From Lasiodiplodia sp. COLG20 (taxonomy: Eukaryota > Ascomycota > Dothideomycetes > Botryosphaeriales > Botryosphaeriaceae), in assembly GCA_009801085.1 (NCBI GenBank), contig VNWV01000022.1:1-64000 (forward strand): 64,000 bases of DNA, in the 5' to 3' direction. Positions within the stretch are counted from its first letter, which is position 1. Each line of letters starts with the position of its first letter. The notes beneath the pieces are model-generated. The model made no database searches and was not told where the DNA came from. It saw nothing but the letters and a program-made list of their open reading frames with translations. The translations under genes and the position numbers were made by a program. Shown piece after piece: positions 47,031-58,037 of the stretch.

Positions 47031-48284
47031 ATGGCGGCCGCAAACACGAAACTCTTCAGTCCCGTGCGTGTCGGGTCCTCAGAGCTCGAGCACCGCATCG
47101 CCATGGCGCCGATGACCCGCTACCGCGCTTCCAGCGACCATGTGCCTTCCCGCCTGACCGCAAAGTATTATGCCCAGCGTGCTGCCATACCTGGTACCCT
47201 GCTCATTTCCGAAGCGGCCTATGTGTCTTATCGCGCAGGCGGATACGGCTACGTGCCTGGCGTGTGGAACGCGGAGCAGCTTGCTGCCTGGAAGCAAGTC
47301 ACCGATGCGGTCCATGCGAAGAAGAGCAAGATTTGGTGTCAGCTCTGGGCACTTGGGCGACTTGCCAAGCCACTTCCTGGTGTCGAGTTTACGATTGCAG
47401 ATGAAGGGTTTCCGTACGCCGAGCATTTAGCGTCGAGCAGCCCAGTGCCGGCAGGCGAGGGATTCGATACACCGAGAGAAATGAGTGAAGAGGAGATTTG
47501 GAGGATGGTGGAGGATTTTGCAACTGCTGCAAAGAATGCCGTGGAAGTGGCTGGGTTTGATGGCGTCGAGGTTCATGGTGCACATGGGTAAGTCGGATCT
47601 CTTTTCCGCTGCTCCCGTCCTGCATCCTCGTTGCTTCCTTATCGACACGCGTAATGCTAATCTATCAAACCTGATTGCAGCTACCTCGTCGACCAATTCA
47701 CCCAAGATACCTGTAACAAGCGTACCGATGCCTGGGGCGGAAGCATTGAAAATCGCTCACGTTTCGCAATTGAAATCTGCAAAGCCATCAGCGCCGCCAT
47801 CGGGCCGGAGCGTGTGGGTATTCGCCTGAGCCCCTGGGCTAGGGTCCAGGGCATGCGGATGGATGACCCGGTGCCGCAATTTACCCACCTGATTACAGGC
47901 CTATCTAAGCTGAAGCTGGCGTTCCTTCACCTCGTTGAACCACGAGCCTTCGAAGAAAATCCCTCGCCTGAAGAGAACTTGGAGTTTGCATTGAAGGCGT
48001 GGGGAAGGGAGCGGCCGGTCATCTTCGCTGGTGGGTATACGCCGGAACTTGCTGTGCAGACAATCGAGCGGTTCAAAGACTACGATGCCATCATCGCCAT
48101 TGGCCGCAGGTTTATCAGCACGCCGGATCTGGTGTACCGTATCAAGAAGGGTATCGAGTGGGAGGCGTATGATCGGAGCACTTTCTACAGGGGACCAGCC
48201 GTGCAGAAGAACGGTCTCGAGAAGGGCTACACTGATTACACCTTTTCTAAAGAGTTTGTGGCGGAATTCGGAAGTGGAATTTGA
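47031..48284 (+). CDS. Old yellow enzyme-family NAD(P)H flavin oxidoreductase
   Basis: Two exons, 47031-47587 and 47681-48284 (93-bp intron, GTAAGT donor), give 386 residues. This is a full-length FMN-dependent TIM barrel of the OYE family: MAPMTRYRASSDHVPS, LISEAAYVSYRAGGY, the active site FDGVEVHGAHGYLVDQF, WGGSIENRSRF, VGIRLSPWARVQGM, and the FMN phosphate site IIAIGRRFISTPDLV. The substrate pair is His-x-x-His (HGAH), as in plant OPR-type and some bacterial members, rather than His-x-x-Asn; the proton-donor Tyr follows directly. Such enzymes reduce activated C=C bonds and often sit in fungal alkaloid or other metabolic clusters. The gene is 5' of a BBE-like oxidase on the same strand. Confidence 0.93.
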
Positions 48285-49417
48285 GATGATGGGTGTCGTG
48301 GGAATCCTATAGAGCCATTTTTGTATTTACTACTCTCAGCTCTCAGAGATATTCAGAGAGCGGATGAGGACTTCACTTACTCGAGCTGGCCAATTATAGT
48401 ACGCGTAAGAATCCTTCGATTCGACGTTTGCTGTGCTGGAGATATTTTACTGAATGTCGATCGGAGCAATGTCTTCGATATATGAATAGGCACAGCCTTT
48501 GCCGTGAGTTCTCTTGCCGAGAATCTTGCCCCCACTGCTATATCCGACCGCCCAACGTGAGTCTAGATCTCTACGCCAGTTCGAAAAGAAGTTACACATG
48601 GGGGTTCCGATTGTAGAGGGAGGCAACCGCAGGAAAGCCAACACGATAGGCGGTACCGAAGGCCGTCTTGGCGGATGTATTGAAAAGTGGATGCTCAACG
48701 GGAGTAATACCGCACGAGGCAACGATCTCCGGCTGTGGGGGGCGGTAAGCCAATCCTAAGCCTCAGCAAGCTGAATAAACGAGATCAGAAACGAAATACG
48801 GACGACACAATCAGGCTGACCAACTCGGCCCCCAAAGGAATTCCACCGGAACCCCCTAGGTAATCCATCGGAACCCCCTTCTCCGACAGCGCCAACCGGT
48901 CCGATGGCACGACTAAACTCTAGCATTGGACGGCGTGCTACGCGAAGTACATTCTGTTGCGACAGCAGGAAGAAGGCGGCGTCAGCCACCTCAGCCTCAG
49001 TATTGAGACAATTATAGCTACTTTGTACTTTCCGGCCGTGCCGAGGGTGAAGCTCTACTGTCAAAGACAAGAGAACAAGATTACTTTATCCAGCTCTATG
49101 GCAAAGGACGCAAGAATATTCTTACTTTACAATGCCCAACTGCCAAAGACGGCAAAATATGCTTATGTGACCAAGCTCCCCTACATATCTAAATCTAAAG
49201 CAGCCAAAACCACTAACACAATCCACAATCCACCACAAGGCTTTTTACCGAATCCTCCCGCTTAGTTTTAACTAGCTCCAACAGCCCTCAAGGCAGCTAT
49301 CTGAGCCTTATCACGCCATCATCCACGCATAGATATGGTGCCAGTTAAAACCCCCAGCTTAACCGCTGTAATGAAGCCGTCTTAGAACACCCCTCTTCCA
49401 CAGTCAAAGCTCTCAAG
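48285..49417. other. Intergenic, no gene recognised
   Basis: About 1.1 kb. It contains a small direct repeat (CGGAACCCCCT, twice within 30 bp near 48850-48880). No coding sequence supported. Confidence 0.4.
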
Positions 49418-51143
49418 ATGATCTGTAGCGTTGCAATCTTTCTTTCCCTGGGGCACCTGGCCGTTGGAGCTGCCGTTCCTTATTCGGACCTGCGAGCCCT
49501 GCTCCAAAACTCGAGTGTCCAATGGTCGCCACAGACAGAGCTCTTCTTCCCCAACACTACCGGTTTCAAGGACGCAACGCAGCGCTGGTCCAGCTTTGAA
49601 GAGCCGACATACAAAGCTGCGGTCCGGCCTGGAACTGAGCTCGACGTACAGACGGCAGTAAGCGTCTCTCACGCCTCCAAAAATGACAGGGCTAAACCAA
49701 CAAAGGTCTCGATTGCAACGCTGAACAGCATCCCATTCCTTGCCACTGGCGGCAAACATGGCTACTCGACCTCATTTGGCGAGCTGGACGACGGCCTCGC
49801 CATAGACCTGAGCAACTTCAACACCATTAATGTTGACAAGAACGCAAGCACGGTGACCATCGGCGGGGGCGTTCGCTTCTCCGACATCTTCGATCCGCTG
49901 TATGCTGCTGGCAAGGAGCTCCGTAAGTTATTTGCTCTGCCACACTGATACAGCGCTGACACTTCTCTGCTGCAGAAACCGGCTCTTGCCCCTGCGTTGG
50001 CACAGTTGGAGCCACTCTCGGAGGCGGCGTGGGCCGGTACCAGGGCGTGCACGGGCTGATAATCGACGCTCTGCTCTCGGTCCGGCTGGTCACCGCCACC
50101 GGCGAGCTGATCACTGTGTCGGCCGACTCGAACCCGGAGTTGTTCTGGGCCCTGCGCGGCGCCGGCATGAACTTTGGCGTCGTCACTTCGGCGACGTACA
50201 AAGTGGCCGACATGACCAACGGCGGACAGGTGTTGAGCGCCGACCTTATCTATCCGGGCTCCGTCAACGGATCATTCTTCGAGGCACTGGAAAAGCTGGT
50301 GGCTAACCAGCCCAAGGAGCTATCCGTCCTGGCCTCGTCCAGCTATGATGTCAACACCGGTAGTGTGAGTCTTGTTCCATCATCCCCTTACTCCCCACTC
50401 GCTTGTCACGCATCAAAATGCTAACATGAATGTCTGGCAGGCCATACTGGTGGCCAACATCGTGTACGCCGGCCCGGAGGAGGAAGGTCGTGCAGCCATG
50501 GCACCGTTCCTCGACCTGGAGTCAACCACGCAGGACGTGTACACAGTAGCGTGGAATGAACTGGCCGACAAAGCGCTCTTCGGCCTGTCGTCTCAGCTAT
50601 GCACCAAGGGGGCTCCGCACAGCACGTACGGCATCAATGGGCGCGAGGTGTCCGCTGCCGCGTACACGAGGGCCTTCAACGCCATGGACGCCTTCTACGC
50701 CGCCACGCCCGCCGCACGCGGCAGCGCCTTCTCAATCGAGGTCTTCTCCAACGCGGGGCCGATGGCCGTGCCTGATGACGAGACGGCGTACCCGTGGCGA
50801 GATTCCACCGCTCTCGTGTAAGTCCTCCTGTTCATGTGTTATCGAGCTCTCCTATGTACTAAGCTGACGGAACCCGATTTGAAATAGAATGCTGCAAGCT
50901 TCGTGGACGGACGAATCCGCCGCCGACGCCGCCAATAAGAATTGCGAAGAGATTCGCCCCGACCTTGTCGCCAGCTCCGGCTACGACGACCACGCCGTCT
51001 ACGTCAGCTACGCCCACGGCGACGAGACGCCCGAGCAGATATTCGGCGCTGAGAAGCTGCCACGGCTGGCTGCGCTCAAGCAGGAATGGGATCCCAACAA
51101 CGTCTTTGGCTTCGGAAATGCCGTACCTACCAGCTACCCGTAG
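49418..51143 (+). CDS. Secreted BBE-like FAD-linked oxidase
   Basis: Four exons, 49418-49922, 49976-50364, 50441-50817 and 50888-51143, give 508 residues. A signal peptide (SVAIFLSLGHLAVGAA) leads into a PCMH-type FAD-binding domain (FAD_binding_4): FLATGGKHGYSTSFG with the His expected to hold FAD, VTIGGGVRFSDI, GSCPCVGTVGATLGGGVGRY with Cys candidates for a second flavin bond, and PELFWALRGAGMNFGVVTS. The C-terminal BBE signature is YVSYAHGDETPEQIFGAEKL followed by WDPNNVFGF. These secreted flavoenzymes oxidise sugars, alcohols or alkaloid-like metabolites. It follows the OYE gene on the same strand by 1.1 kb. The final exon junction (GT|GTAAGT ... TAG|A) is well defined. Confidence 0.92.
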
Positions 51144-51785
51144 GCAGCGCTGCGCTCTTGTGGTGCAGACGCTGCATAGTGTCACATTATTTCTGAAAGT
51201 TCTGAAAAAAAAAAAAAAAAAAGACTATAGATATGGCAGAACAATATCCGTTCACCAGCAACTCTAAGGGGTCGTGCGCACTGAGCTTTACTTCTTTACT
51301 TCTTTTCTTTTAGATGGTTTCCTTCCTACATAGAACTTGGACAAATACAGACTCACTTCGCTTCGTACCGGATTTCTTTAGGTTTATGCATTTTTTTAGT
51401 TGTGCAACGACGGTATTATAGCGGCTACTAATGCGGCGCAATGAATGACTCACTACCATGGGTTTTGGCTCGCTTTTGAACTGGCAGTCATTGAAACAAC
51501 CATCCATATATCAATGAAGAACTATCAACTCTATATTAATTCTACATTCACCATCGGACGATAGCTTCAATTACACATGGCATGAGCGAAAGGTAAATTC
51601 ACGCTAGCCGCCGGTTAAAAACCCCCTGCATACAATGGCGCATGACACGCCACCACTATTGATTGGTCAATTGGATCCACTTGGAAAAGTCTGACAACTG
51701 AGCCGAAGAAAACATTGTAACACCGCCCTCTTTCACACATCGTCTCTTAACGTGCTTACACTCTCATGCTCGCACAAGCTCTAAT
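51144..51785. other. Intergenic with A18 run
   Basis: An A18 run lies at 51205-51222, just after the oxidase stop codon. No gene recognised. Confidence 0.45.
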
Positions 51786-54089
51786 ATGAACATCGAAGAC
51801 CAAATTGCAACCTCTTTTATGGAGACTACCCCAAAACCGTCTGCCTCGGAACCTGACAGAGACTCATTATGTGAACTTTGCGCCAAGTGCCTCAAGCTTG
51901 ATGATTCTCGTGCCGGGGGAGAATTGGGTACGTTGTCGGACGGATCAAAGACATACCTTTCATTCCCAAACATTGAATGGCAGAATGATATTCAAGATTC
52001 TGCAATATGGGGAGGAGGAAACGACTACGAGCGTACGGTGACGCCGCCAGACCTACCAGAACTGTCAAACGGCCGGACCCGCTTAGACAATCAATGTCGA
52101 TTTTGCACTGCATTGGCCAGGGCGCTTGCCAAGCGCTTTGGAGAAGAGTCGTGGTGGAGGACTACGACTACACCACTTCGGATAAAGATAGAATACTATT
52201 GGCTTGGACTTCGTGGTATATGGGCAACTATACATCAAAGGCCATACTACTCGCTTGGTGCGCTGGGTATCAGGCCGAGCCATCCGGACCTGGATCAGAA
52301 GACTGCGGATTTCAGCTTCAAAGTCACTGCATTGCAAGGTGAGTGCAGAAAGCAGAACTTTCTTGGATTCAGCCTCCTAAAGCTTTATTTCCCAACAGGT
52401 AAATGTCGCGAATGGCTCCAAATTAGGAGAAGACCCGTGAATCCCAAGGCCCCATTGTCTCCAGGAAATGTCAAACGCATTCGCCGCTGGATAAGTGCTC
52501 CTATTCGAACCGTGGACGGTAAAGGTTCTCGAACCGATAAGGACTTTTTCCCACGAATGTTGCTTGACATCGGAGTAACGGATTCTGCTGAAGGTGTAAA
52601 GCTCATCGACACCCAGAAATCGCCACCACATAGTCCCGGCTACGCTTGCTTGAGCTACTGTTGGGGCTCTACCTCACTACCACTTCGAACAACTTCCGAG
52701 TCATTGGAGAAACACCTGCAGGGAATTCCATATGATGAGATCCCACAGCTGTTCAAGGATGCAATAGTGGTGACGCGAGCACTGGAACTCCGCTATCTAT
52801 GGATTGATTCGCTCTGTATCATCCAAGATAGCGAGTTGGACTGGGAAGAGCAATCCGGAAAGATGTCTGAAATTTTTTGCCATTCGACCGTCACAATTGG
52901 TGCAGCTGCTGCCTTTTCCTCCAAAGATTCATTTCTGCGGAACCGGCCCGACGACAATCTCCGCATCGGATTCCAGTCCACCGTAGATCCCAATATCCAG
53001 GGAAGGTTTTCAATTCACCTTGTGGATATGTCAGGACTGCATTCTGTGATTTCTCCCCAGGAATCAGGCACCGCAAGCTCTTGGACCCAAGATTTGGCGG
53101 CTTCAAAGTGGAATAGTCGAGGGTGGGTTTGGCAAGAACAAAACATGTCTTTACGGCTCCTAGTATTTGGGGAGAAAATGCTGCACATGAAGAGCCGTCA
53201 ACACATACGGTCAGAGGACGGCTCCGTAAAAGTCCAAGACGGGGCAGTTCCTGGAGGGAGGTCGAGACTTCCGAACGAATGGATTCGATGGGTGTTAAGT
53301 GAGTACTGCCTCAGGAAACTCACATACCGCTCGGACAAGCTCGCCGCTGCCGCCGGCCCTGCTAAAGATTTCCAACATCTAACGACGGAAAAAGGAAACA
53401 GTCCACAGTACATTGCAGGATTTTTCCTCTACGAAAATCTCTGCTTCGACTTGCTGTGGGGGATCTGCCACCCCACGATGTCGTTTCGGCAGATGCTGTG
53501 CGAACTGAATGATCCTGGTGACTACTGTGCGCCATCCTGGAGTTGGGCGTCCAGGGACGAAATACCGCACGATCTGCTGATTCAAAACGGGAAATCTGAC
53601 TGCTTAAAAGTCCTCGGATATGACCTCATACCGGCGAAATCGGATGCAGCAGTCCGGCTGCGTCCCGGCTCGTCTATAACCTTCCGCGGAAAAGTCCACA
53701 AGGTTACACACCGCCCATCTAGTGGAGTCATCACTCTCGATGATCGTTCCGATGAGATACAGTCACCTCTTGAAAATCGCTCTGGTGAGTCTTTGCCCTG
53801 GGTAACTGGGTGGAGAACGGAATCCGAACATTGTCGTCTGCACTATTTCTTGGACTGGAACCCACTGGAAGACGAGGATCACAGTCAAGAGGATCAACTA
53901 TATCTGCTCGAAACCGGTGCCTTGTCAGAATCATTTCGGAGGTATGGTCTTGTATTATTTCCAATCAGCCTGGAAAGAATGGAATTCCTGCGTGTTGGTG
54001 TGTTTAGCTTGCACATGGACTACCCCGAAAAAGATGTTGCCGACGAATATCTGTCTGAATGGACTATGCAGGATTTGACGGTCATGTAG
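51786..54089 (+). CDS. HET-domain (heterokaryon incompatibility) protein
   Basis: An open frame of 767 codons; a likely 60-bp in-frame intron at 52339-52398 (GTGAGT donor, TTTATTTCCCAACAG acceptor) would reduce it to 747. The N-terminal part has CELCAKCLKL and QCRFCTALARAL pairs common in this family. The HET domain (PF06985) is complete: GYACLSYCWGSTSLPLRTT (~residue 265 onward), IPQLFKDAIVVTRALELRYL, WIDSLCIIQDSELDWEEQSG, KMSEIFCHSTVTIGAAA. The long C-terminal half contains WNSRGWVWQEQNMS and SWSWASRDEIP, both usual. HET domains trigger programmed cell death in non-self recognition, typically when activated by a partner protein. Two NLR genes lie within 17 kb. Intact, in contrast to the HET relic near the telomere. 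Confidence 0.93.
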   Translation: MNIEDQIATSFMETTPKPSASEPDRDSLCELCAKCLKLDDSRAGGELGTLSDGSKTYLSFPNIEWQNDIQDSAIWGGGNDYERTVTPPDLPELSNGRTRLDNQCRFCTALARALAKRFGEESWWRTTTTPLRIKIEYYWLGLRGIWATIHQRPYYSLGALGIRPSHPDLDQKTADFSFKVTALQGECRKQNFLGFSLLKLYFPTGKCREWLQIRRRPVNPKAPLSPGNVKRIRRWISAPIRTVDGKGSRTDKDFFPRMLLDIGVTDSAEGVKLIDTQKSPPHSPGYACLSYCWGSTSLPLRTTSESLEKHLQGIPYDEIPQLFKDAIVVTRALELRYLWIDSLCIIQDSELDWEEQSGKMSEIFCHSTVTIGAAAAFSSKDSFLRNRPDDNLRIGFQSTVDPNIQGRFSIHLVDMSGLHSVISPQESGTASSWTQDLAASKWNSRGWVWQEQNMSLRLLVFGEKMLHMKSRQHIRSEDGSVKVQDGAVPGGRSRLPNEWIRWVLSEYCLRKLTYRSDKLAAAAGPAKDFQHLTTEKGNSPQYIAGFFLYENLCFDLLWGICHPTMSFRQMLCELNDPGDYCAPSWSWASRDEIPHDLLIQNGKSDCLKVLGYDLIPAKSDAAVRLRPGSSITFRGKVHKVTHRPSSGVITLDDRSDEIQSPLENRSGESLPWVTGWRTESEHCRLHYFLDWNPLEDEDHSQEDQLYLLETGALSESFRRYGLVLFPISLERMEFLRVGVFSLHMDYPEKDVADEYLSEWTMQDLTVM

Positions 54090-55907
54090 AAGAGAAACAT
54101 AGATGCTTCTCTCGATACTCTATGAGTACACCTTTTCTTGCACAACGTCAACAGTCCTCTCCAAACTTGTCTGGAAAGAAGAGAATGTGGTATCCTTGTG
54201 TTTGAGGATATTGGTATGCTTGAGATGCGGTGTTTCTATCGGAGAATCTGCGTGCAGACAGAATGATCCCAGTCTGCGCCTCTCTACTCACTTGAGAGAT
54301 ATCTGAGGACAAGACAGCCCCCCTTACGGCGTGTTGCCAAGTCTGGCGTGTCGTGGGATCTACGCCAAGGCCGGAGGATAGCGAAGGATTGCTGATGATA
54401 GGCATGATGCCCACCCAACAGCGGCGATCTTGGGCAGAAAAGAGCGGTCACTGTAGGATGTCAGTCGACGGGTACCTGAGGTGGAAAAGTGAGGCGAGCC
54501 AAAAACGGAGGAAGCGCTACAGGGGCGGTAGGATCGACAGGTTCGCCGCTGAGGCTAGAAGTGGGCTTAAGCGTGCATTAACGCGCGGCAAGCTGAATCG
54601 TACATAGCGAAACCTTATCCCACGGCCGGCGCGCTCGGTAAATTCTTGGGCAAACACGTTGCTGCTAACGGCCCTTAGTGCTTCTACATCCCGGTCAAGC
54701 GAGCCTTTCTAGAACAGAAGGATGCATCTGACAGCACTAACAAACTCTCAGCAAGCCTAACGTGCAGAGTGCAGCTCCGAAAAGTAGGTGCTTTTGACGG
54801 TCATTCCTGTTTATGGCTGTCTTGATTTTGGGGGCAGCTGACGGGGCGAACTACTCATACACCGCCATCGGCGAGAATCTTCGAGACTGGCTCCTTAAAT
54901 GATTTGTAGTGGGTCCCCGAATTCGTAGTGCCTTTTGACTCTTTCTTCTCGGTTCCCCTATGCAGCCTGTTAAATTTTGAAAAACATTTTGCATGTGAAA
55001 AATCAAACCAGTTGCCCCGTATCCAGAGAAAAGTTCCACAATTTCAAGTAGATCTGCCTTGACGAGTGGAGTAGTTTCGGCTCTTTCACCCCTATTCTAT
55101 AGGCGTACGTACAGGAATGCGCGGCTCTTTGCTGTGGCTCGGCTAGAGCAGGCCGTTCGCTTAAAGCCGATGGTGTTCGCGGCTTCGGCGAGCCCCACAT
55201 ACACAGACGCGTCGATCCGGGGGTACGGGTGTGGTCTTTGCTCTGGACCCTGACTCGGAGATCATGGCCATCACCCGCGATGCAACGAGCATTGCAACGC
55301 TGGGAAGGGTCTTGAATCGAGTGAGATAGCGCTTCGAGCATGCTGATTTGTGTTGTGCATATGTCCGAAAAATGAGCGAGTCTGCAGATTTGGCCCCCAC
55401 GGTCAAGCGCCGTTTTTTGAAGGCTTGATCACCGTTGCGGCGCGAACAGTGGGGCCCAGGATTCTCATCCGCAGGACTTATCGCAAAAAGAAACCACGCA
55501 ATAATCCTACTTTCCCACCCCTGAACGAGCAGAACTTCGAACTTGTGATAGGTAAACACAGTTTTGAGCCCATTATCAATATTTATCAAAAGCGTACGGC
55601 CTCATAAAGGAATGCACTCACTGTCTCTTCATCCACCGTCAAAATGGGAGGGAAAAAAACGGGCAGTTTGAGCGCCCGGCACGGCCCCACAGCCATGACT
55701 CTCGATCCCTGCTTTGCAACGCAACCCAGGCTCCGCATTATCCCGTATAGGCGATCACAGAGGGGCTACTCAATATTGGACTCCTACAGTGAGGCTTCCA
55801 TCAGGCCATGGTAGTTCGAAGGGAAAGGATTATAAAAAGCAGTCTTCTGCAAGGAGGCTTAGTATTTTCTTCACTCGCTTCATTGAATTCTTTTCACGAA
55901 CGCAACC
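54090..55907. other. Intergenic, no gene recognised
   Basis: About 1.8 kb with only short overlapping frames. The right end is the GMC gene promoter. Confidence 0.4.
55831..55838 (+). promoter_or_regulatory. TATA box of the GMC oxidoreductase
   Basis: TATAAAAA lies 77 bp before the ATG at 55908, in a suitable context for a core promoter. Motif and spacing only. Confidence 0.5.
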
Positions 55908-57792
55908 ATGTCTACTGCTTATGATTATGTTATCGTCGGCGGAGGTACGGCCGGTCTCGTCCTCGCAGCACGGCTAAGCGAGGACTCGTCGAAGCAGATT
56001 GCCGTGATTGAGGCAGGAGCGAACCGCAAGGGTGACCCGAGGATTGACACGCCTGGAATGGCCATGTCTCTCTACGAAGACAAGGACTATGACTGGAGCT
56101 TCTTGACGGAACCGCAGGTGCGTGTATCCGACTGAAACATCAACCAATTGCAGCACTAACACAGCACAGGAGGCATTGTACGGGCGGCAAATTGCCTGCC
56201 CCCGTGGCCGTGTGCTCGGCGGTTCTTCTGCCATCAACTTCTCAGCCATCCTCTACCCCTGCCAGTCAGACTTCAACGACTGGGCGGCGCTGAACAAGGA
56301 CTCGAGCTGGAACGCCGAGGCCATGGCACCGTACCTGCGGAAATTCCACACCTTCAGGCCGGCATCTGAGGCGACGAAGCAGCAGATGCTGATCGACTAC
56401 ATGGACGAGTCCAGCTACGGCACCGAGGGCCCCTTGAACGTGGCCATCCTCGACGCCTTCGGCCCGCTGAATGAGGCGTGGGTCAAGTCATTCAAGGAGC
56501 TTGGCTACCACTCCAAGACTGACCAGATCCACGGCAAGACGCTGGGCTGCTTCACCAACCCCGTCTCCATCCACCCTGACACCCGCACCCGCGAGTACTC
56601 TGCTTCGTCCTACTACACCCCCGAGGTCGAGGCCCGGGCGAACCTCCACGTGCTGACGGAAGCCCTGGTCGAGAAGATCGAATGGGCCGAGGGCGGCGAG
56701 CCGCTCAGCGCAACCGGCGTCCACGTGCTCCAGAAGGACGGCAAGCGCACCTTCTTCGGCGTGCGGTCCGGCGGCGAGGTCATCCTATCGGCCGGCTCCA
56801 TCAAGAGCCCGCAGATCCTCGAGCTGTCGGGCGTCGGCAACGAGCAGCTGCTGAAGAAGCACGGCATCGAGGCCAAGATCAACCTTCCGGGCGTGGGCGA
56901 GAACCTGCAGGACCACGTGGTCGCCACGGCCAGCTACGAGATCGCCGACGGGCACATGTCGGGCGACAACCTGCAGAAGAGCCCGGAGCTCATGAACGCG
57001 GTGATCCAGATGTACCAAGCGACGCGGACGGGCCCCATGACGGGCACCATGCTCGGCAGCGCACACCTGCCGCCCGTCGACAAGAACGGCGCCCTCAGCG
57101 CATCCGACCTCGAGCAGCTCATCGCCACCACAGCAGACAACTACCCGGACTTCCCGGGCAAGGCGGCGCAGTACGCGCTGCTGCGCAAGCGGCTGGAGGC
57201 GGGCGAGCCGTCGGCGCAGTTCCTGTTCATCCCCAAGCAGCTCAACCACGACGTGCAGCAGAACACGATGCAGTACCTGTTCGGCGGCGCCGAGCCCGAG
57301 AACTACGTGTCGGCCGTCGCGCTGCTCAACCACCCCTTCTCGCGCGGCACCGTGCACATCACGTCGGCGGACCCGGCGGCGGACCCGGCCATCGACCCGC
57401 GCTACCTCTCGCACCCGCTCGACCTCGAGCTGCAGGCCCGCCACACGCAGTACTTCGACACCATCACCGGCACGAAGGCGTTCCGCGAGGTCCTGAAGGA
57501 CGGCGGCAGGCGACTGCCTGATGGTGGTGATCTGGGCGATTTGGAGACAGCGCGGAAGGTGGCGAGGGAGCGCGCCTTCACTTGCTTCCACCCTGCTTGC
57601 ACGTGCCCGATGATGCCGCGCGAGCTGGGCGGTGTTGTGGATAGCCACCTCGTTGTGCATGGCACAAAGAACGTCAGGGTGGTGGACGCGAGTATCTTCC
57701 CCATTGAGCCGCTTGGCAACATTCAGGCGTCCGTGTACGCGGTGGCTGAGAGGGCGGCGGATATCATCAAGAGCGATGCCAGCAGGAGGTAG
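55908..57792 (+). CDS. GMC oxidoreductase
   Basis: Two exons, 55908-56117 and 56170-57792, joined over a 52-bp intron, give 610 residues. N-terminal FAD motif DYVIVGGGTAGLVLAARLSE, then IDTPGM and CPRGRVLGGSSAINFSA (GMC signature 1), GEVILSAGSIKSPQILELSG (signature 2), GVGENLQDH, and a C terminus with FHPACTCPMMP, RVVDASIFP and GNIQASVYAVAE, which carry the catalytic His and the second base (Asn in this subtype). There is no signal peptide, so it is probably intracellular, unlike secreted glucose or aryl-alcohol oxidases. Intracellular GMC enzymes often act in secondary metabolism or toxin/lignin chemistry. The strong GC3 bias of exon 2 opens long frames on both strands that are not genes. 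Confidence 0.94.
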
Positions 57793-58037
57793 GATGATGG
57801 GTTGAAGGAAGACGAAAATATTGTACGATTAGGGAAAAGAGAGGGACACTCCCCGTAGGGTAGTTTGTTTGTGTCCAATACCAACGCGCGGGCCGAACCG
57901 GCTTCGCCCAATCTTGATGTGGAAAAGCGCAGAGTTTGTGACATTGCTGCCTGGCAATTGTGACTAAGCCGGAACTGATACATAATGCGGCCCCGACCTT
58001 TCCCCCCTCCCTCAACATTCCGCTTCGTCAACGCGCT

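Noticed and set aside
56682..57660. Open frames of 279 codons (+) and 291 codons (-) inside the GMC gene
   Set aside because: They are by-products of very high GC at third codon positions in the GMC exon; composition is Ala/Arg/Gly/Pro-rich and no domain is seen.
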